This document shows, piece after piece, positions 8,812 through 18,784 of a DNA stretch of 64,000 bases (the first letter of the stretch is position 1; the number at the start of each line of letters is the position of its first letter). This stretch comes from Ferribacterium limneticum (GTDB lineage: Bacteria > Pseudomonadota > Gammaproteobacteria > Burkholderiales > Rhodocyclaceae), in contig NZ_CP075191.1 in NCBI RefSeq assembly GCF_020510625.1, forward strand, positions 1,154,001 to 1,218,000. The letters are read 5' to 3'. A program made the position numbers and the translations under genes. The notes below the pieces were generated by a model. The model made no database searches, was not told where the DNA came from, and worked only from the letters and a program-made list of their open reading frames with translations.

Positions 8812-10110
8812 TTAGTGGAACTGTTCTTCTTCGGTCGAGCCGGTCAGCGCGGTGACGGAGGACTTGCCGCCCTGGATCACGGTGGTGACGTCGTCGAAGT
8901 AGCCGGTGCCGACTTCCTGCTGGTGCGAAACGAAGGTGTAGCCACGGTCGCGAGCAGCGAATTCCGGCTCCTGAACCTTCTCGACGTAGGCAGACATGCC
9001 GCGCTTTGCGTAGTCCTGGGCCAGGTCGAACATGTGGTACCACATGTTGTGGATGCCAGCCAGGGTGATGAACTGGTACTTGTAGCCCATGGCGCCCAGT
9101 TCCTTCTGGAACTTGGCGATGGTGGCGTCGTCCAGGTTCTTCTTCCAGTTGAAGGAAGGCGAACAGTTGTAGGCCAGCATCTTGCCCGGGTGAACCTTAT
9201 GCACGGCTTCGGCGAACTTGCGGGCAAATTCCAGATCCGGCGTGCCGGTTTCGCACCACACCAGATCGGCGTAGTCAGCGTAAGCGATAGCGCGGGAGAT
9301 GGCCTGGTCCAGACCCTTCTTGGTCTTGTAGAAGCCTTCGGCAGTACGCTCGCCAGTCAGGAACGGCTTGTCGTTCTCGTCGTAGTCAGAGGTCAGCAGG
9401 TCAGCAGCTTCGGCATCGGTACGGGCGATGACCAGGGTCGGCACGCCATAGACGTCAGCAGCCATACGGGCAGCGATCAGCTTCTGGATGGCTTCGGTGG
9501 TCGGAACCAGAACCTTGCCGCCCATGTGGCCGCACTTCTTGACGGAAGCCAGTTGGTCTTCCCAATGCACGCCGGCAGCGCCGGCGCGGATCATGGCCTT
9601 CATCAGTTCGTAGGCGTTCAGCACGCCGCCGAAACCGGCTTCAGCGTCAGCGACGATCGGCAGGTGGTATTCAACGTGACCAGCATCGCCGGCGTTGATG
9701 TTCTTGGACCACTGGATTTCGTCGGCGCGGTTGAAGGCATTGTTGATGCGCTCGACAACCTTCGGCACGGAGTCAACCGGGTACAGGGACTGGTCCGGGT
9801 ACATGGCAGCGTATTCGTTGTTGTCGGCAGCAACTTGCCAGCCGGACAGGTAGATGGCCTTGATGCCAGCCTTGGCTTGCTGAACGGCTTGGCCGCCGGT
9901 CAGGGCGCCCAGGCAGTTGACGTAGGGGGTATTGTTGACCAGATCCCACAGCTTTTCGGCGCCACGGCGGGCCAGGGTGTGCTCAACCTGGAAAGAACCG
10001 CGCAGACGGACGACATCAGCAGCGGAGTAGCCGCGCTTGATGCCCTTCCAGCGGGGGTTTTCAGCCCAGTCTTTTTCGAGGGCGGCGATTTGCTGTTCGC
10101 GAGTGCTCAT
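8812..10110 (-). CDS. aceA: Isocitrate lyase
   Basis: 432 residues, standard for bacterial isocitrate lyase, which cleaves isocitrate to glyoxylate and succinate. The catalytic loop KKCGHMGGK is at 191-199 with Cys193, and other blocks are [29 protein letters not shown] and [13 protein letters not shown]. The ATG at 10110 has GAGG eight bases upstream. With aceB it makes a complete shunt for growth on acetate or fatty acids. The shared upstream palindrome suggests a common regulator. Confidence 0.98.
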   Translation of the reverse strand: MSTREQQIAALEKDWAENPRWKGIKRGYSAADVVRLRGSFQVEHTLARRGAEKLWDLVNNTPYVNCLGALTGGQAVQQAKAGIKAIYLSGWQVAADNNEYAAMYPDQSLYPVDSVPKVVERINNAFNRADEIQWSKNINAGDAGHVEYHLPIVADAEAGFGGVLNAYELMKAMIRAGAAGVHWEDQLASVKKCGHMGGKVLVPTTEAIQKLIAARMAADVYGVPTLVIARTDAEAADLLTSDYDENDKPFLTGERTAEGFYKTKKGLDQAISRAIAYADYADLVWCETGTPDLEFARKFAEAVHKVHPGKMLAYNCSPSFNWKKNLDDATIAKFQKELGAMGYKYQFITLAGIHNMWYHMFDLAQDYAKRGMSAYVEKVQEPEFAARDRGYTFVSHQQEVGTGYFDDVTTVIQGGKSSVTALTGSTEEEQFH

Positions 10111-10214
10111 TGTGAATTCCTCAGAGATTTGGTTAGGGAACGGCGTTGAACCGGGTGCTTATGGTGCAGCGTCGATGGGGGAAAGTATAGTTATTTTTTT
10201 GCAGGGCAGCAATA

Positions 10215-10235
10215 GTCTTATATAAGACATAAGAC
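10215..10235. promoter_or_regulatory. Palindromic operator candidate upstream of aceA
   Basis: A perfect 14-base palindrome GTCTTATATAAGAC (10215-10228) is directly followed by another half-site ATAAGAC (10229-10235). It lies 105-125 bases before the aceA start. A 12/14 match occurs upstream of aceB, suggesting one regulator for both genes. Confidence 0.55.
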
Positions 10236-10367
10236 AATATTTTTATTCTTTAAATCAGTGTGTTAGGCTTAGAATTTCACGATGCAAAACGCTGTTCGTG
10301 TTTGTGAAATGCAATGCACCATTTTTTCTGCCTTGAATTTTCGGCTTGCCCTGCGCCTTAAGTATTT

Positions 10368-10395
10368 CCTCTTATTGACGCTAGTCAAGAAGAGG
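10368..10395. repeat. Inverted repeat in the MCP gene leader
   Basis: 12-base arms CCTCTTATTGAC and GTCAAGAAGAGG pair at 11 of 12 positions with a 4-base loop GCTA. It sits 39 bases before the MCP start. No T tract follows, so a terminator is unlikely; an operator or an mRNA hairpin is more plausible. Confidence 0.55.
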
Positions 10396-10434
10396 TATTG
10401 AATTCGACAAATTTTGTAATTTTTGGCGCGTAAA

Positions 10435-12231
10435 ATGGAAATTATTCGAAAACTTTACGACTGGAATGAGCGGACCTTCTGGAATTCTCTGACCAAGAAG
10501 CTGATGAGCTTTCTGCTGCTCTTCTTCATCGACGTCGGCTATCTTGGAATTTATATCCACCAGAAGGGTGTGATTGCTGCCGAAATCGGCAAGGCGGGTG
10601 TGGCAAAAGAGGTATTGCAACGGGTTTCGGATAGTTTGGATCAGGGCTTGCTGCTGATGATTGCGTTGACGGCTGTTGCCCTGTGCTGGAACGTGTTGCA
10701 GATCGTTTATATCCGCTACCTGATTCTTCGCCCAGTCCGCATGATCTCAACGATCTTCGATGAAATCGGCCGGGGGGAGGGCGACTTTTCGCGGAATCTG
10801 CCGACCATTACCCATGATGAGTTGCGCACGCTGGCTGAGGCCTATAACCGCTTCGCCGACAAGATGCGGGAAATCATCAGCGAAGTCCGCAAGATGAGCG
10901 TCAACATCGCCCGCGAGGCAGTCGTGGTGAAGAGAACAGTCGCGTCGACGGCAGAGCGTGCAGGCCGGCAGGGTGACATTGCCAGTGCGGTTTTTGGCGC
11001 CAGCACCGAGGCGATGCAGGCTATTCAGGAGGTGTCGAGTTCAACGGAGCTGATTTCCCATTCCACCGATGCCAACCTGGCGACTGCACGCTTGTCACTG
11101 AACGAAATGCATGAAATCGTCAGCAAGGTCCATCTGGTCAGCGACAAGCTGTCGACTTTCAACGCGACGGTTGATCATCTCGCGCAGCGCTCTGACAGCA
11201 TCCGGCAGATTGCCGGGCTGATCAAGGATATCGCCGACCAGACCAACCTGCTGGCCCTGAATGCAGCGATCGAGGCGGCGCGGGCCGGCGAGATGGGGCG
11301 TGGTTTCGCGGTGGTGGCCGACGAGGTGCGCAAGCTGGCCGAGCGGGTGAATGTCGCGACGCAGGAGATCGGCGAGAATATCGGGGGCATGATCTCGCTG
11401 GTTCGTGAAACACAGAGCGAAAACGAGAGCATCAATCACGACATCAAGCAGACGCGCGTTGTGGTTGAGCGCTCTTCAACTGAATTCCAGCGCATGGTTG
11501 GCGATTTTGAGCGGACTGGCGACCAGTTGAATCAGATTGCCGCAGCAATGGAACAACTCACCGCAACCAATGGTCAGGTGCATGAGGCCGTAACCCAGGT
11601 CCATGACTTGTCGCTTGAGGTTTCAGGGAGCATGAAGGCTTCTGAGGAATCGGCGCAGACCCTGAGTCGGGCGACAGAAAGTGTTCAGGAACTGGTTTCT
11701 CGCTTCAAGATCGGGCGTGGTGCTTTCGACTACAACGTCGACCAGGCACGCAATTTCCGCGATGCGATCCAGCTGCACCTTGAGCAATTGGCCAACGAGG
11801 GCATCAACGTCTGGGACCAGAATTATCAGCCGCAGCCAAGAACCAATCCCCAGAAATATGAAGTCAGCTATTGCCGGGCCTTCGAGCAGCAGATCCAGCC
11901 GATTCTGGAGAGCGCGCTGGCCGGACTGCAGGGCGGCGCGTACGCCCTGATCATCGATACGCGTGGCTATGGCGCCATCCACAACCAGAAGCATTCACGT
12001 CCGCTGACCGGCAATTACGAGTCAGATTTGGTCGGTAACCGGACCCGACGTATCTGGGATGATGTCACCGGGCAGCGTGGCGCAAAAAATACCCTGCCGT
12101 TGCTGGTCCAGACTTACGCCCGTGATACTGGAGAAATACTCTCCGAGATCAACATGCCGATCATGGTCGCCGGGCGGCACTGGGGGGCGGTCAGGGTGGG
12201 CTGCGAAAGTGCGGTGTTGCTGCAGGGCTAA
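10435..12231 (+). CDS. Methyl-accepting chemotaxis protein with C-terminal accessory domain
   Basis: 598 residues. Two transmembrane helices (about 23-40 and 68-92) are joined by a short periplasmic loop of roughly 28 residues, too small for a ligand domain. A HAMP domain (about 90-145) and the signalling hairpin with the conserved tip [19 protein letters not shown] follow. After about residue 425 comes a further ~170 residues ([54 protein letters not shown]) resembling a Cache/PAS-like sensor fold placed after the signalling domain. Sensing is therefore probably cytoplasmic. The ATG at 10435 is preferred to a TTG at 10423; neither has a strong ribosome binding site. Confidence 0.88.
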   Translation: MEIIRKLYDWNERTFWNSLTKKLMSFLLLFFIDVGYLGIYIHQKGVIAAEIGKAGVAKEVLQRVSDSLDQGLLLMIALTAVALCWNVLQIVYIRYLILRPVRMISTIFDEIGRGEGDFSRNLPTITHDELRTLAEAYNRFADKMREIISEVRKMSVNIAREAVVVKRTVASTAERAGRQGDIASAVFGASTEAMQAIQEVSSSTELISHSTDANLATARLSLNEMHEIVSKVHLVSDKLSTFNATVDHLAQRSDSIRQIAGLIKDIADQTNLLALNAAIEAARAGEMGRGFAVVADEVRKLAERVNVATQEIGENIGGMISLVRETQSENESINHDIKQTRVVVERSSTEFQRMVGDFERTGDQLNQIAAAMEQLTATNGQVHEAVTQVHDLSLEVSGSMKASEESAQTLSRATESVQELVSRFKIGRGAFDYNVDQARNFRDAIQLHLEQLANEGINVWDQNYQPQPRTNPQKYEVSYCRAFEQQIQPILESALAGLQGGAYALIIDTRGYGAIHNQKHSRPLTGNYESDLVGNRTRRIWDDVTGQRGAKNTLPLLVQTYARDTGEILSEINMPIMVAGRHWGAVRVGCESAVLLQG

Positions 12232-12246
12232 TCGCCGCAGAGACAA

Positions 12247-12277
12247 AAAACCGGGGAATTCCCCGGTTTTGTTTTTT
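12247..12277. terminator. Bidirectional terminator between MCP gene and rraA
   Basis: A 10-base perfect stem AAAACCGGGG (12247-12256) and CCCCGGTTTT (12261-12270) with loop AATT. T tracts lie on both sides: GTTTTTT on the plus strand and TTTGTCT on the minus strand. It sits between two converging genes, and its right edge overlaps the rraA stop codon. Confidence 0.85.
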
Positions 12278-12767
12278 AGGTCAGGGATTTGCCTGAAACA
12301 AGGACGCCGTCTTCGTCGGCGTAGAGGTATTCGCCCGGATTGAAAGTGACCCCGCCGAAGGTGACAGCGACGTTCTTGTCGCCAACGCCCTTCTTGAGCG
12401 TCTTCTGCGGATGGGTGTTGAGGGCGCGAACGCCGATGTCGATGCCGGTGATATCGCCAGAGTCGCGGATGCAGCCATAAACCACCACGCCTTCCCAGCC
12501 ATTCTTGTTGGCCAGGATGGCCAGCTGGTCGCCGACCAGGGCGCAACGCAGCGAGCCGCCACCATCAATGACCAGTACCTTGCCCTTGCCGTCTTCGCCG
12601 AAAACTTCGCGGACCAGCGAGTTGTCCTCGAAAATCTTCAGCGTGACGATCTGGCCGGAGAAGCTGGTGCGGCCGCCGTAACGCTGGAACATCGGGGCAA
12701 CGACACGAACGGTCTTTCCGAGTTCGGATTCGAATTCATCACAAAGGTCAGGGGTCTTGAAGGTCAT
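12276..12767 (-). CDS. rraA: RraA family protein (RNase E regulator / HMG aldolase-like)
   Basis: 163 residues with the RraA core: the glycine-rich [19 protein letters not shown] and the following [17 protein letters not shown], which holds the G-x-R-D pattern. The family includes RNase E inhibitors and divalent-metal 4-hydroxy-4-methyl-2-oxoglutarate aldolases; the two cannot be told apart by eye. A chromosomal copy in a betaproteobacterium next to clpA is usually annotated as ribonuclease activity regulator RraA. The ATG at 12767 is the natural start. Confidence 0.85.
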   Translation of the reverse strand: MTFKTPDLCDEFESELGKTVRVVAPMFQRYGGRTSFSGQIVTLKIFEDNSLVREVFGEDGKGKVLVIDGGGSLRCALVGDQLAILANKNGWEGVVVYGCIRDSGDITGIDIGVRALNTHPQKTLKKGVGDKNVAVTFGGVTFNPGEYLYADEDGVLVSGKSLT

Positions 12768-12786
12768 GCTGGAATCCTTGAAATAA

Positions 12787-12814
12787 AAAAGCCGTGCAAT
12801 CTTGCACGGCTTTT
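12787..12814 (-). terminator. Rho-independent terminator of clpSA
   Basis: A 13-base perfect stem AAAAGCCGTGCAA (12787-12799) and TTGCACGGCTTTT (12802-12814) with a 2-base spacer at the tip. The minus-strand transcript continues TTTATTT. It lies 18 bases after the clpA stop. Confidence 0.88.
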
Positions 12815-12832
12815 GGGGTGGATGGCAATCGT

Positions 12833-15094
12833 TCAGACGACGACTTCGGTCTTTTCTTCCTCGAAATCGAGTCTGATCTTGCCGTCCTTGTCGAGGTCGA
12901 CGGTGACTCGTCCGCCGTTCGACAGCTTGCCAAACAGCAGTTCGTCAGCCAGGGCCGAGCGGATGGTGTCCTGAATCAGGCGTGCCATCGGACGGGCGCC
13001 CATCAGGGGATCAAAGCCCTTCTCGGCCAGCATTTTCTTCACTGACTCACTGAAGTGCGCCTCGACTTTCTTCTCATGCAGTTGTTCTTCAAGCTGCATC
13101 AGGAACTTGTCGACGACGCGCAGGATGACCTCATGATCAAGCGGTGCAAACGAGATCGTCGCATCCAGCCGGTTACGGAACTCCGGCGTGAACAGACGCT
13201 TGATCTCGGCCATCTCGTCACCGGTCTGCTTGTTGGCGGTGAAACCCATGCTCGATTTTTGCAGGTCGGCCGCACCCGCGTTGGTGGTCATGATGATCAC
13301 CACATTGCGGAAATCCGCCTTGCGACCGTTGTTATCGGTCAGCGTGCCGTGATCCATGACCTGCAGCAGAATATTGAAGATGTCAGGGTGAGCTTTCTCG
13401 ATTTCGTCGAGCAGCAGCACACAGTATGGCTTCTTCGTCACCGCTTCAGTCAGCAGACCCCCCTGGTCAAAACCGACATAGCCCGGCGGGGCGCCGATCA
13501 ACCGTGAAACGGCATGACGCTCCATGTATTCGGACATATCGAAGCGCTGCAGTTCGATACCAAGGCAGTAGGCCAGTTGCTTGGCGACTTCTGTCTTGCC
13601 GACACCGGTCGGGCCGCTGAACAGGAAGGAGCCGATCGGCTTGCCGGGATTGCCGAGCCCGGAACGGGCCATCTTGATCGCCTTGGCCAGCGCATCGATC
13701 GCTTTCTCCTGGCCGAAGACGACGGCCTTCAGGTCGCGGTCGAGATTTTTCAGTGCGCCGCGATCATCAAGCGTCACATGCTGCGACGGGATGCGCGCGA
13801 TCTTGGCGACAATCTCCTCGATGTCCGTTTTGTTGATCACCTTCTTCTGCTTCGACTTCGGCAGGATGCGCTGGGCAGCACCCGCCTCGTCGATGACATC
13901 AATGGCCTTGTCCGGCAGGTGGCGGTCGGTGATATAGCGTGCCGACAGTTCGGCTGCAGACGAAATGGCCGTCGCCGAGTACTTGATGCCATGGTGCGCC
14001 TCGAAACGGGCTTTCAGACCCTTGAGGATTTCCACGGTTTCGGCGACTGACGGCTCATTGACATCGATCTTCTGGAAGCGGCGGGACAGGGCGCTGTCCT
14101 TCTCGAAGATGCCGCGGAACTCGGTGTAGGTGGTCGCCCCGATACATTTCATTTGCCCTGACGACAAGGCTGGCTTGAGCAGGTTGGATGCATCCAGCGT
14201 ACCGCCCGAAGCCGAGCCGGCACCGATCAGGGTATGGATTTCGTCGATGAACAGGATGGCGTGCGGATTGTCCTGCAACGCCTTCAAAACACCCTTCAGG
14301 CGCTGCTCGAAGTCACCGCGGTACTTGGTGCCGGCCAGCAGCGACCCCATGTCCAGCGCGTAGACGTTGGCCTTCGCCAGAATTTCCGGGACTTCGCCTT
14401 CAACGACCTTGCGAGCCAGGCCTTCGGCGATGGCAGTCTTGCCGACACCGGCTTCGCCCACCAGAAGCGGATTGTTCTTGCGGCGACGGCACAGGGTCTG
14501 GATAACGCGTTCCAGTTCCTTGTCGCGGCCAATCAACGGGTCGATCTTGCCCTGGATGGCCAAGGCATTGAGGTTGATGGTGTATTGCTCCAGCGGGCCG
14601 GCTTCTGCCTTTTCTCCCTCGGTTTCAACCTCACCTTCCTGGGTGGCCTTTGGCTGCTGCGGAACCTTGCTGATGCCATGCGAAATGAAATTCACGACAT
14701 CCAGCCGGGTGACTCCCTGCTTTTGCAGGAAATAGACGGCGTGCGAATCCTTTTCGCCATAAATGGCGACCAGCACGTTGGCGCCATTCACTTCTTTTTT
14801 GCCGGAAGACTGCACGTGCAGGATGGCGCGCTGGATGACGCGCTGGAAGCCCAGTGTCGGCTGGGTATCAATATCGTCCTCGCCCGAGACGGTCGGCGTG
14901 TGCTCGTCGATGAAGTTGGTCAAATCCTTGCGCAGGGTGTCGGGTTTCGCCCCGCAGGCGCGCAGTGCGTCAGCGGCGGAGGGATTATCGATCAGTGCCA
15001 GCAGGAGATGTTCAACAGTGATGAATTCGTGACGCTTCTGGCGCGCCTCGACGAAGGCCATGTGCAGGCTGACTTCGAGTTCCTGGGCGATCAT
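12833..15094 (-). CDS. clpA: ATP-dependent Clp protease ATP-binding subunit ClpA
   Basis: 753 residues, the normal ClpA length. It has an N-terminal double Clp repeat (1-140), AAA module D1 with Walker A GEAGVGKT at 213-220 and Walker [12 protein letters not shown], and module D2 with GPTGVGKT at 494-501. It unfolds substrates, including N-end-rule proteins brought by ClpS, and feeds them to ClpP. The start overlaps the clpS stop as ATGA, so the pair is translationally coupled. The C-terminus ends in an acidic tail. Confidence 0.97.
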   Translation of the reverse strand: MIAQELEVSLHMAFVEARQKRHEFITVEHLLLALIDNPSAADALRACGAKPDTLRKDLTNFIDEHTPTVSGEDDIDTQPTLGFQRVIQRAILHVQSSGKKEVNGANVLVAIYGEKDSHAVYFLQKQGVTRLDVVNFISHGISKVPQQPKATQEGEVETEGEKAEAGPLEQYTINLNALAIQGKIDPLIGRDKELERVIQTLCRRRKNNPLLVGEAGVGKTAIAEGLARKVVEGEVPEILAKANVYALDMGSLLAGTKYRGDFEQRLKGVLKALQDNPHAILFIDEIHTLIGAGSASGGTLDASNLLKPALSSGQMKCIGATTYTEFRGIFEKDSALSRRFQKIDVNEPSVAETVEILKGLKARFEAHHGIKYSATAISSAAELSARYITDRHLPDKAIDVIDEAGAAQRILPKSKQKKVINKTDIEEIVAKIARIPSQHVTLDDRGALKNLDRDLKAVVFGQEKAIDALAKAIKMARSGLGNPGKPIGSFLFSGPTGVGKTEVAKQLAYCLGIELQRFDMSEYMERHAVSRLIGAPPGYVGFDQGGLLTEAVTKKPYCVLLLDEIEKAHPDIFNILLQVMDHGTLTDNNGRKADFRNVVIIMTTNAGAADLQKSSMGFTANKQTGDEMAEIKRLFTPEFRNRLDATISFAPLDHEVILRVVDKFLMQLEEQLHEKKVEAHFSESVKKMLAEKGFDPLMGARPMARLIQDTIRSALADELLFGKLSNGGRVTVDLDKDGKIRLDFEEEKTEVVV

Positions 15095-15402
15095 CAGTTT
15101 TCCTCCATGATGCAGGCAAGTGGGTGTTGGTGCTGGCGGGCAAATGCAGAGACTTGTTCAACTTTGGTCGCAGCAATATCTCGCGGGAATATCCCGCATA
15201 CGCCACGACCTTCGTTGTGAACTTTGAGCATGATTCGCGTCGCTTGTTCAGTGTCCAGAGAAAAAAACCGCTGCAGAACGGTGATGACGAAATCCATCGG
15301 TGTGTAATCGTCGTTCAGCAACACCACCTTGTACATCTTTGGCGGCCCCAGCCTGCTGCGCTGCGCCTCAAGCTGTCCGCCTTCCTGATACTTCGTAGCC
15401 AT
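15094..15402 (-). CDS. clpS: ATP-dependent Clp protease adaptor ClpS
   Basis: 102 residues with the ClpS core [16 protein letters not shown] and [21 protein letters not shown]. ClpS binds N-degron residues and delivers substrates to ClpA. It is upstream of and overlaps clpA, the usual arrangement. The ATG at 15402 precedes a typical disordered N-terminus. Confidence 0.97.
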   Translation of the reverse strand: MATKYQEGGQLEAQRSRLGPPKMYKVVLLNDDYTPMDFVITVLQRFFSLDTEQATRIMLKVHNEGRGVCGIFPRDIAATKVEQVSAFARQHQHPLACIMEEN

Positions 15403-15527
15403 GCGTTCGATTCTATACAGTCCGTCTCATTCTGCAATACAAAATATGGGGGTCAAATGCCGGATATCCAGATCACCACAGGCGATTTTGTTGCCAGAGT
15501 ATTGCTGCAGTGCGACATCGAAACTTG

Positions 15528-15556
15528 TTGACGACATAATTCAACGGGCGTAGAAA
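15528..15556 (+). promoter_or_regulatory. Possible promoter of the cold-shock gene
   Basis: TTGACG (15528-15533) and TAGAAA (15551-15556) are separated by 17 bases, and would give a 5' untranslated leader of about 110 bases, typical of cold-shock genes. The -10 matches only four of six positions. Confidence 0.35.
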
Positions 15557-15675
15557 GCCATTGTGTTTGAATTAAAGCTGCATAAAGGTTGCCATGTGCG
15601 CCAGTGCATTTAGATTCAAACAGGGAGTCGGGGAGACCCGTAAATTTGTTAGTTTTTTGTATGAAAGTTGCAAAC

Positions 15676-15879
15676 ATGGCAATCGGTACTGTCAAGTGGT
15701 TCAATGATTCCAAGGGTTTCGGTTTTATCACTCCTGATGATGGCAGCGAAGATCTTTTCGCACATTTCTCCGCCATCAACATGAATGGTTTCAAGACCCT
15801 GAAGGAAGGTCAAAAGGTTTCCTTCGATGTCGTGCAAGGCCCCAAGGGCAAGCAGGCTTCCAACATCCAGAGCGCCTAA
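15676..15879 (+). CDS. Cold-shock protein, CspA family
   Basis: 67 residues, one cold-shock domain with RNP1 KGFGFIT and RNP2 LFAHFSAI. It is a single-stranded nucleic-acid binding protein and RNA chaperone. The start [11 protein letters not shown] is the standard one; the in-frame upstream extension is leader RNA. A long leader and a terminator right after the stop indicate a single-gene unit, possibly regulated through its leader structure. Confidence 0.95.
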   Translation: MAIGTVKWFNDSKGFGFITPDDGSEDLFAHFSAINMNGFKTLKEGQKVSFDVVQGPKGKQASNIQSA

Positions 15880-15897
15880 GCACCGGATAAAAATATC

Positions 15898-15930
15898 AAA
15901 GCCCGCCTGGTTTCAGGCGGGCTTTTTTTA
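15898..15930 (+). terminator. Rho-independent terminator of the csp gene
   Basis: A 9-base perfect stem GCCCGCCTG (15901-15909) and CAGGCGGGC (15914-15922) followed by TTTTTTT, 22 bases after the csp stop. Confidence 0.9.
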
Positions 15931-15950
15931 TTTGGGGTGCCTGAAATTGA

Positions 15951-16262
15951 TCAGGCGACGGTGATTTCGTCCAGGCGCCGATCACCTGTGTTGTCGATCC
16001 AGGCGACCGACAATTTATCGCCGGTTTTGATGCCGCGGGCCTTGAAGGTGAATAGCGGATTCTTGGAGATCGAGGTATTCAACTGTCCGTCAATGATGGG
16101 CTTGCCATTCAAATTGACCGTAAAAGTCTGGATGAAGTTGATTGCCAAGGTTTGACCCTTGTCGTCCTTGCGTTGTCCGGTTTCCATCGGATGTTGCATC
16201 AGGATGCGGATGTCGGTGATTTCACCTTGATTTTGGGCGCGAATCTTGATTTGGTCTGCCAT
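15951..16262 (-). CDS. soxZ: Thiosulfate oxidation carrier complex protein SoxZ
   Basis: 103 residues starting MADQIKIRAQ, with the SoxZ pattern ILMQHPMETGQRKDDKG. It forms with SoxY the periplasmic carrier on which sulfur intermediates are bound. It is two bases downstream of soxY. No soxA, soxX, soxB or soxCD is in the window, so this is an orphan pair. The ATG at 16262 is chosen because the longer in-frame extension lies in soxY. Confidence 0.93.
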   Translation of the reverse strand: MADQIKIRAQNQGEITDIRILMQHPMETGQRKDDKGQTLAINFIQTFTVNLNGKPIIDGQLNTSISKNPLFTFKARGIKTGDKLSVAWIDNTGDRRLDEITVA

Positions 16263-16264
16263 CG

Positions 16265-16738
16265 TTAGCCCCCACATCCGCCAAGTGTGACCTTGATCTC
16301 GCGGAAAGCCACGTAGGACTTCCCATCGCTGTTCTTGGCCACAGCCCTGATGCGCGTGGTTTCGGAGAGTTTGAGTTGCGCCCGGACATAAGGAAGTACC
16401 GGGCCGGAAAATTCGATGGCCGAACACATTGGCATCGGGTTCTTGTCAGCAAATATCGCCAGGCTGCGCGTGTTGGCGATATTGCTGCTGATTTCCACTT
16501 CAACCTTGGCACCGTTTTCGGCAATTTCGGGAGCGTTGATAGTGATGTCTCGCGAGTCGGCCGCGTTGGCGCTACCGTAGGCTTTCAGTGCTTCGCTGAC
16601 GTTGCGGGCGGAGAACGCGTTCTTGTTCCAGTCCGCAGCAAGCACGCTGGTCGGGATCAGCAAGCCCGTACCCAGCAGTGGCGAGAGAAGGGCAGCCGAG
16701 GCGCCGCCTTTGAGAAATTTTCTGCGCAGTTCGATCAT
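16265..16738 (-). CDS. soxY: Thiosulfate oxidation carrier protein SoxY
   Basis: 157 residues with a Tat-type signal (RRKFLKGG then a hydrophobic stretch ending near VLAAD) and the essential C-terminal GGCGG swinging arm whose cysteine carries the sulfur substrate. It works with SoxZ, encoded two bases downstream, and is expected in the periplasm. All key features are intact, so the protein is probably functional. It follows moaC on the same strand with a 15-base gap. Confidence 0.95.
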   Translation of the reverse strand: MIELRRKFLKGGASAALLSPLLGTGLLIPTSVLAADWNKNAFSARNVSEALKAYGSANAADSRDITINAPEIAENGAKVEVEISSNIANTRSLAIFADKNPMPMCSAIEFSGPVLPYVRAQLKLSETTRIRAVAKNSDGKSYVAFREIKVTLGGCGG

Positions 16739-16753
16739 GTCGTTCAGTGAGAA

Positions 16754-17236
16754 TTATTCGGCGACCCAGTGGCCGGATTTTCCGCCGGTCTTTTCCAGCA
16801 GGCGAATGTTTTCGATACGCATGCCGCGGTCAACGGCTTTTGCCATGTCGTAAATGGTGAGCAGTCCGACCGAGGTTGCAGTCAGTGCTTCCATTTCGAC
16901 ACCGGTCCGGCCGAAGCATTCGGCGGTGACTTCGCAATGCACGGCGCTTTGGGCTTCATCGATGGAGAATTCTGCAGCGACGCGGGTCAAGGCGATCGGG
17001 TGGCAAAGCGGGATCAGATCACCGGTGCGTTTCGACGCCTGAATGGCGGCGATGCGGGCAATGCCCAGGACGTCGCCTTTCTTGGCAGAGCCGGCGCGGA
17101 TCAGGGCTAGCGTTTCCGGTTTCATGAAAATGCTGCCGGCGGCACGGGCAACGCGAGCGGTTTCCGCCTTGTTGCCGACGTCGACCATGTGCGCCTGGCC
17201 GGCGCTGTCGAAATGAGTCAGGTTCTGGTTTTTCAC
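16754..17236 (-). CDS. moaC: Cyclic pyranopterin monophosphate synthase MoaC
   Basis: 160 residues with all MoaC blocks: [47 protein letters not shown] and [20 protein letters not shown]. It makes cyclic pyranopterin monophosphate in molybdenum cofactor synthesis, which the molybdoenzyme at 57.2-59.7 kb would need. It is the first gene of a minus-strand run moaC-soxY-soxZ. Confidence 0.97.
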   Translation of the reverse strand: MKNQNLTHFDSAGQAHMVDVGNKAETARVARAAGSIFMKPETLALIRAGSAKKGDVLGIARIAAIQASKRTGDLIPLCHPIALTRVAAEFSIDEAQSAVHCEVTAECFGRTGVEMEALTATSVGLLTIYDMAKAVDRGMRIENIRLLEKTGGKSGHWVAE

Positions 17237-17300
17237 GGGGAGTTACGAATGGTTACGATCCGCCGAATGGCGTTTTTCGTGGCTGCGATATCATAGCACC

Positions 17301-18752
17301 ATGCCTCTGAACCAACGATTCATCGCCGCTATCCTGGCCTGTGCGCTGGCCTTGCAGCCTTTGCGCGCCGATGAATTACCGGAATTGGGGGATGTGGCGA
17401 GCAACGACTTGTCCGTGAGTACGGAGAAGAAAATTGGCCAGCAGATCATGCATGAAATCCGCTGGCGCGAGCCATCCTATCTGGATGATGCAGATATTGA
17501 GGCCTACCTAAATCAGTTGGGGGGGCGTCTGGCCGCGGTGAGTAGCGACCCTGGCTTCGGCTTCTACTTTTTTCCGATCAACGATTCAAACATCAATGCC
17601 TTCGCCATGCCGGGCGGCTATATCGGTGTGCATACCGGCCTGATTGCCTCGGCCCAAACTGAGTCAGAGCTCGCCGGTGTGCTCGGGCATGAAATTTCGC
17701 ACGTGACGCAGCGGCATATTGCGCGCCAGGTGTTTCAGTCAAAACAGATTGGCATGGCGTCGATGGTCGCCATGGCGTTGGCGTTGTTGGCGGCGCGCTC
17801 GAGTGGTCAGGTGGCCGGGGCGGCGATCGCGACGACGCAGGCCGGGGCGATTTCGGCCCAGTTGGCTTTTTCCCGGGATTTTGAGCGTGAAGCGGACCGC
17901 CAGGGTTTTGACATCCTGCGCAAGTCAGGCTTCGATGTTCGCGGGATGGGGGTTTTCTTCGAACGCCTGCAAAAAACCGTGCGCCTGTATGAGAACAATG
18001 CAACGGCCTATCTTCGCACCCACCCGCTGACTGGCGAGCGCCTGACCGATATGCAGAATCGCGAGCAGGCAGTTCCTTATCGCCAGGTCGCAGATAGCGT
18101 CGATTTTCAGTTGGTCCGTGCCAAGGTCCGGGCCATGCAGGGCAGGCCGGATGATGCAATCAAGGATCTGGAAAACCTGCTCCGCGAGAAGAAGTTTGCC
18201 TCCGAAGCGGCAATTCGCTATGGCTTGGCGTTTGCCCATTTTCGGGCGCGTAACTGGGGGCGGGCTGAACAGGAAATCGATGCGGTCCGCCGTTTGAAGG
18301 TTTCGGCCGCCATGCTGGAGCACCTGAGGGCCGACGTGAAGATCGCTCAAGGAGATGTCGCCGCCGGACTGGGCTTCTATCGCGATGGAATGGTTCGTTT
18401 TCCGCTGAATCAGGGCTTGTCCTACGGCTATGGGCTGGCTTTGATTGGTGCCAGACGGTTCGACGATTCGCTGCGCTTTGCTGAAAATCAGCTGCGCAAT
18501 TACCCGGAAGATGTTCGGCTACACAAGATGCGGGCCGAAAGTTATGCCGGTCTTGGCCGCAAGGCCATGCAGCATTTGGCCCTTTCCGAGGTGTTTGCCT
18601 TGCAGGGGCAGACTGCCGGAGCAATTGAGCAACTGCAACTGGCCCAGAAGGCGGGAGATGCGAATTTCTATGAAATGTCCTCGATTGACGCCCGGCTGCG
18701 TCAGTTGAAGCTTCGGCAGATTGAGGAGCTCAAGGAAAAACGTGGGTTTTAG
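17301..18752 (+). CDS. M48 family metalloprotease with TPR region, BepA-like
   Basis: 483 residues. A signal peptide (cleavage near LRADE, about residue 22) is followed by an M48 domain with zinc motif HEISH at 130-134 and downstream glutamate in EREADRQGFDIL. A C-terminal half of TPR-like helices (GRPDDAIKDLENLL, YGLAFAHFRARNW) follows. This architecture matches BepA/YfgC, a periplasmic protease-chaperone for outer membrane proteins and LptD. Divergent from moaC and followed closely by a tusA-like gene. Confidence 0.9.
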   Translation: MPLNQRFIAAILACALALQPLRADELPELGDVASNDLSVSTEKKIGQQIMHEIRWREPSYLDDADIEAYLNQLGGRLAAVSSDPGFGFYFFPINDSNINAFAMPGGYIGVHTGLIASAQTESELAGVLGHEISHVTQRHIARQVFQSKQIGMASMVAMALALLAARSSGQVAGAAIATTQAGAISAQLAFSRDFEREADRQGFDILRKSGFDVRGMGVFFERLQKTVRLYENNATAYLRTHPLTGERLTDMQNREQAVPYRQVADSVDFQLVRAKVRAMQGRPDDAIKDLENLLREKKFASEAAIRYGLAFAHFRARNWGRAEQEIDAVRRLKVSAAMLEHLRADVKIAQGDVAAGLGFYRDGMVRFPLNQGLSYGYGLALIGARRFDDSLRFAENQLRNYPEDVRLHKMRAESYAGLGRKAMQHLALSEVFALQGQTAGAIEQLQLAQKAGDANFYEMSSIDARLRQLKLRQIEELKEKRGF

Positions 18753-18784
18753 GGGTAAAATCGATTTCCTGTCCCATTTGCTGA

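Larger units (their letters stand above)
10111..10434. other. Intergenic region between aceA and MCP genes
   Basis: 324 bases without a supportable gene, AT-rich compared with the surroundings. It holds the divergent promoters of aceA and the MCP, the GTCTTATATAAGAC palindrome (10215-10228) with an extra ATAAGAC half-site, and a strong inverted repeat at 10368-10395. I saw nothing else. Confidence 0.7.
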
